Assembly: GCA_020628935.1 (NCBI GenBank)
Contig: JAHDEG010000014.1
Coordinates: 1-41,054 of the forward strand
Direction of reading: 5' to 3'
From: Flavobacteriales bacterium
GTDB lineage: Bacteria > Bacteroidota > Bacteroidia > Flavobacteriales_G > JALEGO01
DNA length: 41,054 nucleotides
The notes beneath the pieces were generated by a model. The model had not been told where the DNA came from. It ran no database searches and worked only from the letters and a program-made list of their open reading frames with translations. The position numbers and the translations under genes were made by a program. Shown one piece after another: positions 8,884 to 18,322 of this stretch; position 1 is the first letter of the stretch; every line of letters starts with the position of its first letter.

Positions 8884-9942
8884 TTATTTAAAAATTTTTG
8901 CTGTGTCTAAAGTATATTGATATTTTCTTGCATTCGCTAAATGCTCATTGTATGTTATCGCGAAGTTATGATGGCCTGTTAAGCTAGGATCTGCACAAAA
9001 GAAGAGATATTCGTTGGGGGTAGAATATAAGATTGAGTCAATAACTTCTAATTGAGGTAATACTATTGGTCCGGGAGGAAGCCCCGTGTATTTATAAGTG
9101 TTGTAAGGTGATTCAATTGCTTTATGCCTGTTTAGTACTCTTTTAATTGAAAAGTCTTGAGCAGCATAAATTATGGTAGGATCTGCTTGTAGTAGCATAT
9201 TTAAGTTTAATCTATTCAGATATACCTGGCCTACTTTTCCGTACTCGGTTTTTTTGTTGGTTTCGCTCTGAACTATTGATGCCAAAACGCATATGTCAGT
9301 AGGTTGAAAGCCAAGTTGTTTAGCTTTACTGATTCTTCGTTTATTCCAGAATTTTTTTTGTTCTTTTATCATTCTCTCAAAAAACTCTTTTGCACTCGTG
9401 TTCCAGTTAAATTGATAGGTGTTTGGTAGAATTCCGCAAAGTACGTTGTCGCTGGTTAAATTATGCTGTTTAAGATACTCTTGATTGTTTAGTAATGCAA
9501 TAATTTCAGAGGAGTCAGTTTCTAGTTTACTGCCTACTAACTTTGCTAATTTTTCTTTAGTTCTTAAGGTGTTAATGGTTATTCTAATTGGGGTTTGATT
9601 ACCTGATCTTAGAAGGTTAATAAGTTGCTGATTGCTCATTCCTCCTTTAATTTTATACCGTCCGGGTTTTACTAAGTTTTTGTAATTCTTTTTTTCAGCT
9701 ACCCAGTCGAAGGTGTTTTTGTTAATTATAAACCCTTGCTTGGTTAAAGAATCAAATACCTCTTGGTATGTAGCGCCTGTATGTATGTAAAAATAGTTGC
9801 TTTCTTTTTCGGGAAAAGATGTGTTAATGTCGTACACCCTAGAGTATAAATTGTATGCTATATAACCTGCTATTAAGCCTACCGCTAGGGTTGATACAAT
9901 AACTATGCGTATGAATAACGCTTTTTTTGAGGGTTTTTTCAA
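8884..9942 (-). CDS. mltG: endolytic transglycosylase MltG (YceG-like)
   Basis: This 352-residue membrane-anchored enzyme cuts nascent peptidoglycan glycan strands. One transmembrane helix lies at about residues 10-32, after a lysine-rich start. A LysM-like region follows (HTGATYQEVFDSL), then the catalytic domain with LASIVQSETNK, where E227 aligns with the catalytic Glu, and GQVYLNRLNLNMLLQADPTIIYA and GLPPGPI. The only plausible start is TTG at 9942; upstream in frame the stop of the preceding gene comes four codons earlier. It lies 9 bp after the small unknown gene and 1 bp before the phosphohexomutase gene. Family length and motifs are normal. Confidence 0.94.
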   Translation of the reverse strand: MKKPSKKALFIRIVIVSTLAVGLIAGYIAYNLYSRVYDINTSFPEKESNYFYIHTGATYQEVFDSLTKQGFIINKNTFDWVAEKKNYKNLVKPGRYKIKGGMSNQQLINLLRSGNQTPIRITINTLRTKEKLAKLVGSKLETDSSEIIALLNNQEYLKQHNLTSDNVLCGILPNTYQFNWNTSAKEFFERMIKEQKKFWNKRRISKAKQLGFQPTDICVLASIVQSETNKKTEYGKVGQVYLNRLNLNMLLQADPTIIYAAQDFSIKRVLNRHKAIESPYNTYKYTGLPPGPIVLPQLEVIDSILYSTPNEYLFFCADPSLTGHHNFAITYNEHLANARKYQYTLDTAKIFK

Positions 9943-9951
9943 AAATGAATT

Positions 9952-10476
9952 TTACTGCAAAGATAGAATTCTTTCATTAATATGATTTAGATCGTATTGT
10001 TTCAACTCAAATCGTTCTGTTTTCATGTTTACACTTGCAATTTCTCCTATCAAATTATTTTTAGTTAGTAAGGGAATTAAATCGGAAAGTATTTTTGTGT
10101 TGGATGTATTCATGTCGTAAAACATTTCGCAGTATTGTTTTACAGGGTCTAAACATGTTATACTATTATATTTAACACGCTCTAAATCCGTAACAATTTT
10201 AGAGAGCGCATTAATTACATAATCATGTGAAAATGTGGGTGATTTTAATTCGATAAAGAGCGCTGGGGTTTTACTTTTATTAAATGATCTAATAACTGTG
10301 TCAATACTTCTATTGGCTGTAAAACCTTTAATGTCTAATGAAAAAACGTTACCAAATGCGGACACCCAAATATGCGGGGGAATATTATTAACGTTTGAAA
10401 GTATAATAAATATTTTTTTATTTAGTTTGCTGCTTTCAGCGGGCTTTATGTGATTGAAAATTAGATTGTTTGACAT
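9952..10476 (-). CDS. unrecognised conserved-looking protein between dapF and mltG
   Basis: I do not recognise this 174-residue protein. ATG at 10476 is chosen because it sits 1 nt after the dapF stop; a TTG at 10500 would add 8 residues and overlap dapF. There is no signal peptide or membrane helix. It looks like a soluble alpha/beta protein: a hydrophobic strand (KKIFIILSNV), a PPHIWVSAFGNVFSLDIKGFT segment in two strands, a helix with IDTVIRSFNKS, then PALFIELKSPTFSHDYVINAL and a C-terminal mixed part with two cysteines (C110 region CLDP, QYCEM). Tight packing between dapF and mltG suggests cotranslation with cell-wall genes, but any function is unknown. Confidence 0.75.
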   Translation of the reverse strand: MSNNLIFNHIKPAESSKLNKKIFIILSNVNNIPPHIWVSAFGNVFSLDIKGFTANRSIDTVIRSFNKSKTPALFIELKSPTFSHDYVINALSKIVTDLERVKYNSITCLDPVKQYCEMFYDMNTSNTKILSDLIPLLTKNNLIGEIASVNMKTERFELKQYDLNHINERILSLQ

Positions 10477-10477
10477 G

Positions 10478-11260
10478 CTAAATTTCAATTTGCGTTTCAA
10501 ATACTTTTTGCGCAGGTCCGGATAGCCAGATGTTCTGAAATGTTTTGTTTATAACATTTAAAGTTACTTTTAATTCACCGCCTTTTGTTTTTATATTTAT
10601 AGTGCTTTTGTTTTTATTGTTTTTAAGGATGTGATGAATAGCTGCAGCAACAGCTCCTGTGCCGCATGAATACGTTTCGTTCTCTACGCCTCTTTCGTAC
10701 GTTTTTATTTCTATTAAATCTTCGTTTATTATAGCTACATAGTTAATATTAATACCTTCTTTTTTGAATGGTTCGCTTTGCCGAATAGCTGATGCTTCTT
10801 TTAAAAAAAAGTTATCAGAAGGTAATTTGTTTACGCTTTTAACGTAATGCGGGGAACCTGTGTTAAGTATTGAACATCCTTCAAAATCATTTATTTGATT
10901 TACATTGTTCATTTGCAGGTTAACTATTCCTGAGTTTTCGATAGTAGCTTTATGAACACCGTCAATAGCTGAGAATGTAGTTTCCTTCTTAATAATATTT
11001 AAATGTTGAGCGAATTTGACAATACACCTTCCTCCATTGCCGCACATGCTGCTTGTTTTGCCATCAGAGTTATAGTAGATCATTTCAAAATCGGTTTCTC
11101 TATGATTTTGTAGTAGCATTAACCCATCGGCTCCTATACCAAACCTTCTATGACAAATTTGTGCAATATGTATTTTTGTAAGATTAATTTTTCGATTTCG
11201 ATTATCTATTATTACAAAATCATTACCTGTGCCCTGATATTTATAAGCTTTAATGATCAT
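10478..11260 (-). CDS. dapF: diaminopimelate epimerase
   Basis: This 260-residue enzyme converts LL- to meso-diaminopimelate, a step in lysine and peptidoglycan synthesis. Both catalytic cysteines are present: C73 in MCGNGGRC and C199 in SCGTGAVAAA. Other family marks are the N-terminal YQGTGNDFVIID, RRFGIGADGL and ERGVENETYSCG. The ATG start overlaps the CDF-like transporter stop by 4 bp (ATGA), and the stop is 1 nt from the next gene, so it is translationally coupled on both sides. Nothing unusual was seen. Confidence 0.97.
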   Translation of the reverse strand: MIIKAYKYQGTGNDFVIIDNRNRKINLTKIHIAQICHRRFGIGADGLMLLQNHRETDFEMIYYNSDGKTSSMCGNGGRCIVKFAQHLNIIKKETTFSAIDGVHKATIENSGIVNLQMNNVNQINDFEGCSILNTGSPHYVKSVNKLPSDNFFLKEASAIRQSEPFKKEGININYVAIINEDLIEIKTYERGVENETYSCGTGAVAAAIHHILKNNKNKSTINIKTKGGELKVTLNVINKTFQNIWLSGPAQKVFETQIEI

Positions 11261-11892
11261 GCAATAATTTTTTTATAGGCATTTTTGGCTAACTTACCAG
11301 CCCATGCTAATACTATTAGCGCTGAGAGTATTCCTGCATAACTATCAGCTGCATAAACATGCCACTTATAAGCTAGTATGATAGATATGAAAGCAGCAAA
11401 TGTGGTTATAAGGTCGGCAAATACATGTAAATAAAGAGCTTTGTAGTTGGTGTCTGCAATGGCTTTTTGTTTTCCTAATATTAGCACTGAGCATAAGTGA
11501 ATGGTAAAACTTAAACTAATTATTTTTAGTGCCAACATATAGTCTTGTTGGTTATTGTAGTTTTCTGTGAAAATGTTTTTTAAAGAAATGAAAAGTGTGT
11601 TTAAGGAGGATACTATAATGATTATAGCAATTATAAGTCCTACGAGATTTAATATTCTAATGGATTTATCTTTTTTATATAGTACGTAAGCGACTAAGCC
11701 TAGGCCCAAAACCAGTACATGAGCAGAAAAGTGCCACCCGTTTTGCTCTAGTGAATAAATATTTAGGGTGTTACCAAAGTATACTTGGGCTACTGCTGCT
11801 ACTAATGTTAGTACTAATACTAAAAGAGTTCTGCGGCTTCTGTAATTTATTTTTTCGGATATTATTTTTACCACCGGTGCAAAGGTAGCCAT
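11257..11892 (-). CDS. cation diffusion facilitator (CDF)-like membrane transporter, short
   Basis: This 211-residue protein has about six predicted membrane helices (roughly 20-40, 53-72, 80-104, 119-139, 153-174, 181-203). Paired metal-site motifs sit in two helices: H54-x3-H58 (NGWHFSAH) and H156-x3-D160 (LHVFAD). This pattern is that of CDF efflux pumps and is closest to the DmeF type. It lacks the cytoplasmic C-terminal metal-binding domain found in most CDFs. The ion cannot be told; divalent Zn, Co or Ni are usual for the family. It overlaps dapF by 4 bp and heads the dapF-mltG-phosphohexomutase cluster. A TAnnTTTG promoter motif overlaps its start codon region, so the true start may lie further in. 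Confidence 0.72.
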   Translation of the reverse strand: MATFAPVVKIISEKINYRSRRTLLVLVLTLVAAVAQVYFGNTLNIYSLEQNGWHFSAHVLVLGLGLVAYVLYKKDKSIRILNLVGLIIAIIIIVSSLNTLFISLKNIFTENYNNQQDYMLALKIISLSFTIHLCSVLILGKQKAIADTNYKALYLHVFADLITTFAAFISIILAYKWHVYAADSYAGILSALIVLAWAGKLAKNAYKKIIA

Positions 11893-11906
11893 ATTTATAA
11901 AAACAA
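11880..11906 (-). promoter_or_regulatory. candidate promoter overlapping the start of the CDF-like gene
   Basis: On the minus strand TACCTTTG (11887-11880) matches TAnnTTTG, with TTG at 11906-11904, 16 nt upstream. The match is good for a Bacteroidota promoter, but it lies on top of the first codons of the transporter gene, so either the motif is chance or translation starts downstream. Confidence 0.4.
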
Positions 11907-11930
11907 CATTGTTGCATTTACAGTTTATGA

Positions 11931-14408
11931 TTATTTAATCAATACGACTTTATCTCTTATGCTTTGCTCGTTAAGATTAATGGAACCCTTATACTTGGCT
12001 ACGTAATTATAAACACCATTTTGTACTAGCTCTCCTTTATATGTTCCGTCCCACCCTAAAGAGAGGTCTTTTGATTCAAAAATTAACTCACCAAATCTGT
12101 TATAAATTAATAACTGATAATCTTTAATATTACGTGCTTTTGGCATGAAAACATCGTTTAAACCATCATTTGTCGGTGTAAATGCACTGGGAAAGAAAAT
12201 AGAACAATGCTCAAATGTGACTTTTACAGAGTCTGTTGCTTGACAATTATTTTCATCTGTTATTGTAACGGTATATTCTCCTGAGTTATTTATACTTATG
12301 CTGTTGCTGGTTTGGTTTGTATTCCATAAATAAGATTGAAACCCACTTTGAACGGCTAAAGTTGTTTTGTTTGTAGCGCATAATGTTTGATTTTCACCTA
12401 AGTTTATTTTGGGAACGTTTAAACTTACGTTTATGTTGTCAGTTTGAAAACATCCGTTGAAATCAGTGATTGTTACTGAGTAATTACCCGGAACTGTTGT
12501 TGAGATACTCTCTGTTGTGCTTCCATTACTCCAATAGTAATATACATTTTGAATATTTGATGCTATTGTAGTTTTATCGTTTTCATTACACAGAACTTGA
12601 TCATTTCCTAAATCGAGAGTTCCTGGAGTATTAAAGTGGTTTACAGTTATATAATCAATGCTACTGCATTGATCAACGGTTACTTCTAAAGAATATGTAC
12701 CCGGCTCAACTATTAATTGGGTTGGTTGATTACTTTGGTTGTTCCATGTATAGCTCGCATCTTGAGTGGTGCCATTGAGCAAAATGGACTCATTAGGGCA
12801 AAGTGTTGTGTCGTTTCCTAGCGACACGCTAACATTTACTTCACTTACAGCAATACTATCTCTTTCTGTACATCCATTTAGCGTTACATCAACAAAAATG
12901 TTATCAGATGCATCTGTTATTGTGTAGCTGGAATTGTTCTGACTTATATCTTCATTCCAAATATATTCTGTTGCTCCAATTACTGCTGCATTTACAGTAA
13001 CTGGCATGTTATTGCATATTACTTGATCAGATATAGGGGTTATAAACTTGCCATTTATATTGATTGTTTTTACTACTGTGTCACTAACTCCATTAAGCCA
13101 AGCGTATAGTGTGCAAGTGAATTCTCCTGTGTCGGAGTAAAGGTATTTAGGATTTTCAATGCTACTTGTGTCGTTTTGTGTGTTTAAATCTCCAAAATCC
13201 CATTTGATTGAATCTGGGGTCATATTAAAATCTGAAATAAACTCTGTACTGTCTCCATAACAGGTTTGTGAGAACTCATAGTCTGACAGTAGAAAGTAGG
13301 ATGTTATAAATGGAGGGAGCCCTAACTTAGATCTTGTTCCTCCTAGGTCTACCGATAAGGGAGAGTAGTTACATCCATTTCCTGGAGTGTTTGGATCATT
13401 AATAACTGATAACTTATCTCGATTGAACTGAGCAATGTATATTTTTCCGTTTCGTGCGAGTTGCAACGACCAGGATGTTCCTATACCAGTTGAATTGTTT
13501 ATGAACGTTTCTGATGCTAGTATACTCGGGCTTAGCCCACTACTTAAATTGAATTGTTTAATGCCCAAGTTATTAGAACTAACATAAAGTAACTGGCTAT
13601 TTGGTGAAAATTCTAAGCCATAGAATTTATCAGGACTTAAGATTGAAACTATTGGGCTAGAAACTTCTCCTGTAGACTTATTGAAGTTAAATATTTCAAC
13701 TCTTTTATTCACAAGAGAGGAATGGTTGACGGCTCTTGCAATTTTTGTTCCGTTGGGTGATGCTTTCATGCATCCGTTTGATCCTAACGAGCAACCGTGT
13801 GATGTTCCGTAGTTACTTATTATTGGTGTAGATGATACACCTGAGCTTGAAATCTTGAAACTGAAAAACTGTGTGTTGTCACATTGATAACTAATTACCC
13901 AAATATCTGTGCTGTTTTCATGCAAGGTAGCGGTTACCTGCTCATTACTATTGCTGAGTAAATTTATATTCTTGTTTGTAGTAACGGCTCCTAATCCTCC
14001 ATTAAGATTCATGTCAATTTCTGAATAATTTAATCCTTCAGCGTCACCATTTTCAGCGGTTGTAAAAACGTAGTAAATATTGTTGTTTTCTGGTTTTTGC
14101 AATATTAGAGCTGATTGAGCACTGGTGATGCTACCTAATAAACCTGTGCCATTTTGCATTATGGCATGTGTTTTATCCCAAATTGTTATTCCGTTTGTAT
14201 AGAATAAAAGGTTTCCATCATTATCTGAGATACTTGAACAGCCTTCACTTACATTCATTTCACTATTTAGTAATACAGTTGGTGTTGCTGTACTAAAATT
14301 TAAACCTGCGTATTCACCAAAGTACCAATTATCACTTTGTTTTTGGGCGTAAATACAAGTGTATAACTGTATTAGTATTAATAATATAAATAGTTTTTTG
14401 AGTTTCAT
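11931..14408 (-). CDS. large secreted protein with PKD-like and CHU_C-type (T9SS type B) domains
   Basis: The protein has 825 residues. A signal peptide covers about 1-21 (LKKLFILLILIQLYTCIYAQ). Residues ~22-375 look like a WD/beta-propeller-like region (DNWYFGEYAGLNF, YYVFTTAENG, IYIAQFNRDKL). A PKD-like domain follows at ~378-450 (IKWDFGDL, PKYLYSDTGEFTCTLY). Three or four Ig-like repeats of about 80 residues then carry LGNDxxLC-type openings (VSLGNDTTLC, LDLGNDQVLC, INLGENQTLC). The last ~90 residues are a gliding-motility/CHU_C sorting domain (FFPSAFTPTNDGLNDVF, YNRFGELIFES, WDGTYKG, GVYNYVAKYKG). It is predicted to be exported by T9SS to the cell surface or outside. The role is probably adhesion, but that is inferred. 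It stands alone between nrdA and the transporter gene. Confidence 0.93.
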   Translation of the reverse strand: MKLKKLFILLILIQLYTCIYAQKQSDNWYFGEYAGLNFSTATPTVLLNSEMNVSEGCSSISDNDGNLLFYTNGITIWDKTHAIMQNGTGLLGSITSAQSALILQKPENNNIYYVFTTAENGDAEGLNYSEIDMNLNGGLGAVTTNKNINLLSNSNEQVTATLHENSTDIWVISYQCDNTQFFSFKISSSGVSSTPIISNYGTSHGCSLGSNGCMKASPNGTKIARAVNHSSLVNKRVEIFNFNKSTGEVSSPIVSILSPDKFYGLEFSPNSQLLYVSSNNLGIKQFNLSSGLSPSILASETFINNSTGIGTSWSLQLARNGKIYIAQFNRDKLSVINDPNTPGNGCNYSPLSVDLGGTRSKLGLPPFITSYFLLSDYEFSQTCYGDSTEFISDFNMTPDSIKWDFGDLNTQNDTSSIENPKYLYSDTGEFTCTLYAWLNGVSDTVVKTININGKFITPISDQVICNNMPVTVNAAVIGATEYIWNEDISQNNSSYTITDASDNIFVDVTLNGCTERDSIAVSEVNVSVSLGNDTTLCPNESILLNGTTQDASYTWNNQSNQPTQLIVEPGTYSLEVTVDQCSSIDYITVNHFNTPGTLDLGNDQVLCNENDKTTIASNIQNVYYYWSNGSTTESISTTVPGNYSVTITDFNGCFQTDNINVSLNVPKINLGENQTLCATNKTTLAVQSGFQSYLWNTNQTSNSISINNSGEYTVTITDENNCQATDSVKVTFEHCSIFFPSAFTPTNDGLNDVFMPKARNIKDYQLLIYNRFGELIFESKDLSLGWDGTYKGELVQNGVYNYVAKYKGSINLNEQSIRDKVVLIK

Positions 14409-14485
14409 TTGTTGTTTGTTAACGACAGAGGTTTGTCAACCGTTGCTTAAACAATCCAAATATTTGTTGGTGATTTATTATAGCA

Positions 14486-14520
14486 AAAAGCCTCTGTGAA
14501 GCAATTTCACAGAGGCTTTT
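14486..14520 (-). terminator. intrinsic terminator of nrdB-nrdA
   Basis: A perfect 15-bp stem has arms 14486-14500 (AAAAGCCTCTGTGAA) and 14506-14520 with a 5-nt loop, 20 bp beyond the nrdA stop. On the minus strand it ends in TTTTT. Confidence 0.85.
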
Positions 14521-14540
14521 CAAAATGAAAATTACTTTGA

Positions 14541-16952
14541 CTAACCTGAGCACATATCGCATGTGTCTGGATCATCTAACGAACATGCAATTTCAGCTAA
14601 TCTTTGCTCTTCGAGAGTTGCAAAAGATTTTTCTGCGCTTACAGTTTTTACGGATCCGTTATTATCGTTTACTTCTGTAGGTTTACTCATTTGAGATTTA
14701 TCTACAGTAAATTTAATTGCATCAGCCGCAGCTTTAGTTCTTAAATAATACATACCCGTTTTCAATCCTTTTTTCCATCCATAAAAATGCATAGAAGAAA
14801 GTTTAGCAAAATTGGCGTTTTCCATAAAGATGTTAAGTGATTGAGACTGGCAAATGAATGCTCCTCTATCTGCTGACATTTCTATAATTGCTTTTTGAGA
14901 AATTTCCCACGAAGTTTTATAGATTTCTTTAAGGTTGTCTGGTATTTCTTTGATATTCTGAACAGAACCATTGGCTGAAATTAGTTGTGTTTTAACATCT
15001 TCATTCCAAATGCCTAGCTGTACTAAGTCTGTAAGTAAATGTTTGTTAACTACAATAAATTCGCCAGATAATGTTCTACGTGTATAAATGTTTGAGGTGT
15101 ATGGCTCAAAACACTCATTATTACCTAGTATCTGAGAAGTAGATGCTGTTGGCATTGGGGCAAGTAATAATGAGTTACGTACACCGTATTTTTTTACTTC
15201 TTCTTTAAGAACATCCCACTCCCACCTTGATGAAGGTGTTACATTCCACATGTCATATTGGAAAATACCTTTAGATACCGGTGAGCCAGCGTATGTTTCG
15301 TAAGCTCCATCTACTTTTGCTAAATCTTTTGATGCTGTCATTGCAGCGTAATAGATAGTTTCGAAGATTTCAGCATTTAACTTCTTAGCTTCTTCAGACT
15401 CAAATGGGTAGCGTAATTTAATAAATACATCTGCTAAGCCTTGAACTCCCAAGCCAATTGGTCTGTTTCTCATATTTGAGTTACGAGCTTCTGGTACTGG
15501 GTAGTAATTGTTGTCTATAATTTTATTCAGGTTTTTTGTTGCTGAATATGTTACATCAAATAATTTTTGGAAGTTGAACTTGCCGTCAATTACATATTTA
15601 GGTAATGCTAATGAAGCTAGGTTACAAACAGCTACTTCGTCTGGAGCTGTGTACTCCATAATTTCAGTACATAAGTTTGAAGACTTAATTGTACCTAAAT
15701 TTTGTTGGTTTGATTTTAGATTGGCTGCATCTTTATATAACATATAAGGAGTGCCTGTTTCTATTTGAGACTCTAAGATTTTAAACCAAATATCTTGTGC
15801 TTTAATCGTTTTTCTTCCTTTGCCTTCTGTTTCGTATTTAGTATAAAGTTTTTCGAACTCCTCACCATATACATCAGATAGGCCTGGGCATTCGTTGGGG
15901 CACATTAATGTCCAGTCTCCGTTTGCTTCAACACGCTTCATGAATAAATCAGGTATCCACATGGCATAGAATAAATCTCTTGCTCTTTGTTCTTCTTTTC
16001 CGTGATTCTTTTTTAGGTCAAGGAAATCGTGAATGTCAGCATGCCATGGCTCAATGTAGATGGCGAAAGAACCTTTTCTTTTTCCTCCTCCTTGATCAAC
16101 ATAGCGAGCTGTATCGTTAAATACTCTAAGCATTGGAACAATACCGTTTGATTGCCCATTAGTACCTCTAATATATGAGCCTTTTGCTCTGATGTCGTGA
16201 ATTGATAAGCCTATACCTCCTGCAGATTGTGATATTTTTGCGCATTGCTTTAGTGTGTCGTAAATGCCATCAATACTATCATCTTTTGTGGTTAATAGAA
16301 AGCAAGAAGACATTTGTGGTTTTGGCGTACCGGCATTAAATAATGTAGGTGTTGCGTGTGTAAACCACTTTTCAGACATTAATTGATATGTCTCAATAAT
16401 TTTTTCGATATCATTTTTATGTATACCAACCGATACACGCATTAGCATGTGTTGAGGTCTTTCAGCTAACTGCCCGTTAATTTTTAACAGGTAGCTTCTT
16501 TCTAGTGTTTTAAAGCCAAAGTAATCGTAACCGAAATCTCTATCATAAATAATAGTAGAGTCGAGTATCTCTGCGTTATCTTTTATTATTTGGTATACAT
16601 CGTCAGCAATCATTGATGCGTTGAGACCTGTTTTAGGATCAACGTAGCTATGTAGTGCTTCCATTGTTGCAGAGAATGATTTCTCTGTGTTTTTGTGTAA
16701 GTTAGATACAGCTATTCTCGAAGCAAGAAGGGCGTAGTCTGGATGTTTTGTAGTCATTGTTGCTGCTACTTCTGCGGCTAAATTGTCTAGCTCTGTTGTT
16801 GTAACACCATCGTACACACCCTCTATAACCTTCATAGCTACCACAGCTGGGTCCACTATCGGATTAAATCCGTAACACAATTTTTTAATTCTGGCAGTAA
16901 TTTTATCAAACTTTACTGTTTCTTGTCTGCCGTCTCGTTTTATAACGTTCAT
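14541..16952 (-). CDS. nrdA: ribonucleoside-diphosphate reductase, class Ia alpha subunit
   Basis: This 803-residue catalytic subunit reduces ribonucleoside diphosphates to deoxy forms. An N-terminal ATP-cone (residues 1-90, [18 protein letters not shown]) provides overall activity control by ATP/dATP. Active-site residues are in place: redox pair C217 (SSCFLL) and C443 (VCNLAS), thiyl-radical C428 with N426 and E430 (NLCTEI). The C-terminal tail carries the shuttle pair C798/C801 (CDMC). The ATG start lies 36 bp after the nrdB stop; the pair is one operon with a terminator downstream. Nothing is missing. Confidence 0.98.
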   Translation of the reverse strand: MNVIKRDGRQETVKFDKITARIKKLCYGFNPIVDPAVVAMKVIEGVYDGVTTTELDNLAAEVAATMTTKHPDYALLASRIAVSNLHKNTEKSFSATMEALHSYVDPKTGLNASMIADDVYQIIKDNAEILDSTIIYDRDFGYDYFGFKTLERSYLLKINGQLAERPQHMLMRVSVGIHKNDIEKIIETYQLMSEKWFTHATPTLFNAGTPKPQMSSCFLLTTKDDSIDGIYDTLKQCAKISQSAGGIGLSIHDIRAKGSYIRGTNGQSNGIVPMLRVFNDTARYVDQGGGKRKGSFAIYIEPWHADIHDFLDLKKNHGKEEQRARDLFYAMWIPDLFMKRVEANGDWTLMCPNECPGLSDVYGEEFEKLYTKYETEGKGRKTIKAQDIWFKILESQIETGTPYMLYKDAANLKSNQQNLGTIKSSNLCTEIMEYTAPDEVAVCNLASLALPKYVIDGKFNFQKLFDVTYSATKNLNKIIDNNYYPVPEARNSNMRNRPIGLGVQGLADVFIKLRYPFESEEAKKLNAEIFETIYYAAMTASKDLAKVDGAYETYAGSPVSKGIFQYDMWNVTPSSRWEWDVLKEEVKKYGVRNSLLLAPMPTASTSQILGNNECFEPYTSNIYTRRTLSGEFIVVNKHLLTDLVQLGIWNEDVKTQLISANGSVQNIKEIPDNLKEIYKTSWEISQKAIIEMSADRGAFICQSQSLNIFMENANFAKLSSMHFYGWKKGLKTGMYYLRTKAAADAIKFTVDKSQMSKPTEVNDNNGSVKTVSAEKSFATLEEQRLAEIACSLDDPDTCDMCSG

Positions 16953-16988
16953 ATGCGTTTGGGTTTGTTATTAATAATTAATTGTGTT

Positions 16989-17969
16989 CTAGAAGTCCTC
17001 GTCTAGTTTAAACACTTGTTCTTCTTTGTTTCCTGTAACTCCTGCTTTCTGATACTCAGCAACTCTTTTTTCAAAAAAGTTTGTTTTTCCTTGTAAGGAA
17101 ATCATTTCCATGAAGTCAAATGGGTTTGTAGCGTTATAAACTTTTTCGTTTCCTAACTCAAGTAATAACCTGTCAGCTACAAATTCTATATACTGTGCCA
17201 TTAATTTAGCATTCATTCCTATTAAATCTACAGGAAGTGCATCGGTAACAAATTCTTTCTCTATTTCAACGGCATTTGTAATTATTTCTTTTACTCTTTC
17301 TTTTGGTAATTGATTAACAATATGCTTTGTGTAAAGTAGACATGCAAAATCACAATGTAACCCTTCGTCTCTTGAGATTAATTCATTTGAGAATGTTAAA
17401 CCGGGTAACAAGCCCCTTTTCTTTAACCAGAAAATTGAACAAAAGCTACCTGAAAAGAAAATACCTTCTACCGCTGCAAATGCGACTAATCTTTCTGCGA
17501 AAGAACCATTATCTATCCAGTTTAACGCCCAAACCGCTTTTTTCTTAACGCAATCCAGTGTGTCAATTGCTTTAAAAAGGTGGTTTTTTTCTTCTGTGCC
17601 CTTAATATAAGTGTCTATAAGTAGTGAGTAAGTTTCGGAGTGGATGTTTTCCATAGCCACTTGGTTTCCGTAGAAAAATTTAGCTTCGGTATACTGTACT
17701 TCTGACAAGAAATTTTCGGCCAAATTCTCGTTTACTATACCATCACTGGCTGCAAAAAACGCGAGAACGTGTTTAATGAAATGTCGCTCATTATCATTTA
17801 ATTTTTCATCCCAATCAATTAAATCTGCACTAAGATCAATTTCTTCGGCTGTCCAGAAACTCGCTTCTGCTTTTTTATAGAAAGACCAGATATCATCATG
17901 TTGGATGGGAAACAAAACAAATCTATCGGAATTTTCAGTTAGTATGGGTTCTTTCTCTATGTTACTCAT
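16989..17969 (-). CDS. nrdB: ribonucleoside-diphosphate reductase, class Ia beta subunit
   Basis: This 326-residue small subunit holds the di-iron tyrosyl-radical cofactor. By comparison with the eukaryote-like R2 proteins, the ligands are D76 (AASDG), E107 and H110 (AMENIHSE), E168 (AVEGIF), E202 and H205 (RDEGLH). The radical tyrosine is Y114 (HSETYS), so this is a radical-competent class Ia type rather than a tyrosine-free Ic type. The C-terminus ([11 protein letters not shown]) is the expected tail that docks on NrdA. It is the first gene of nrdB-nrdA, with a 353-bp non-coding leader region upstream. Confidence 0.98.
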   Translation of the reverse strand: MSNIEKEPILTENSDRFVLFPIQHDDIWSFYKKAEASFWTAEEIDLSADLIDWDEKLNDNERHFIKHVLAFFAASDGIVNENLAENFLSEVQYTEAKFFYGNQVAMENIHSETYSLLIDTYIKGTEEKNHLFKAIDTLDCVKKKAVWALNWIDNGSFAERLVAFAAVEGIFFSGSFCSIFWLKKRGLLPGLTFSNELISRDEGLHCDFACLLYTKHIVNQLPKERVKEIITNAVEIEKEFVTDALPVDLIGMNAKLMAQYIEFVADRLLLELGNEKVYNATNPFDFMEMISLQGKTNFFEKRVAEYQKAGVTGNKEEQVFKLDEDF

Positions 17970-18322
17970 TTTTAGTGTTTTGCAGTTTGTTAACGTGTTT
18001 CTAAAAGTCTTTTTGTTATTGACTTTATTAAGATTTCTAACGGAGTTATTTTCGCCTTATCTTATGTTACAAAGTTTGTGAAAAAATCAATGCGCTTCAA
18101 TGTAAAACAATGAACATTTACACGATGTTTTCAACAACGGAAATGAACGTGTTTTTGTTGATAAGTATATGTGGGGTAAACACCTTGATTTAGTGACAGA
18201 TAGATTGAAAGGTGTTGTTCTGTACGAAAAATTAACGCTGAGTTGTTGGTGTAAATAAAAATTTAGCAGTAAATCATATTAAAATAATGCCTAGATTCGT
18301 GTTCGAATTAGAGTTGTAGTAT
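17970..18322 (-). promoter_or_regulatory. non-coding region upstream of nrdB
   Basis: No gene is visible in this 353-bp stretch. It holds two copies of AACGTGTTT (17992-18000 and 18146-18154), an 8-bp inverted repeat AACACCTT/AAGGTGTT (18179-18186 and 18209-18216) and a DnaA-box-like TGTTGATAA (18156-18164, one mismatch to TGTGGATAA). It probably contains the nrd promoter and control sites; I could not assign a clear -7/-33 pair. Confidence 0.4.
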
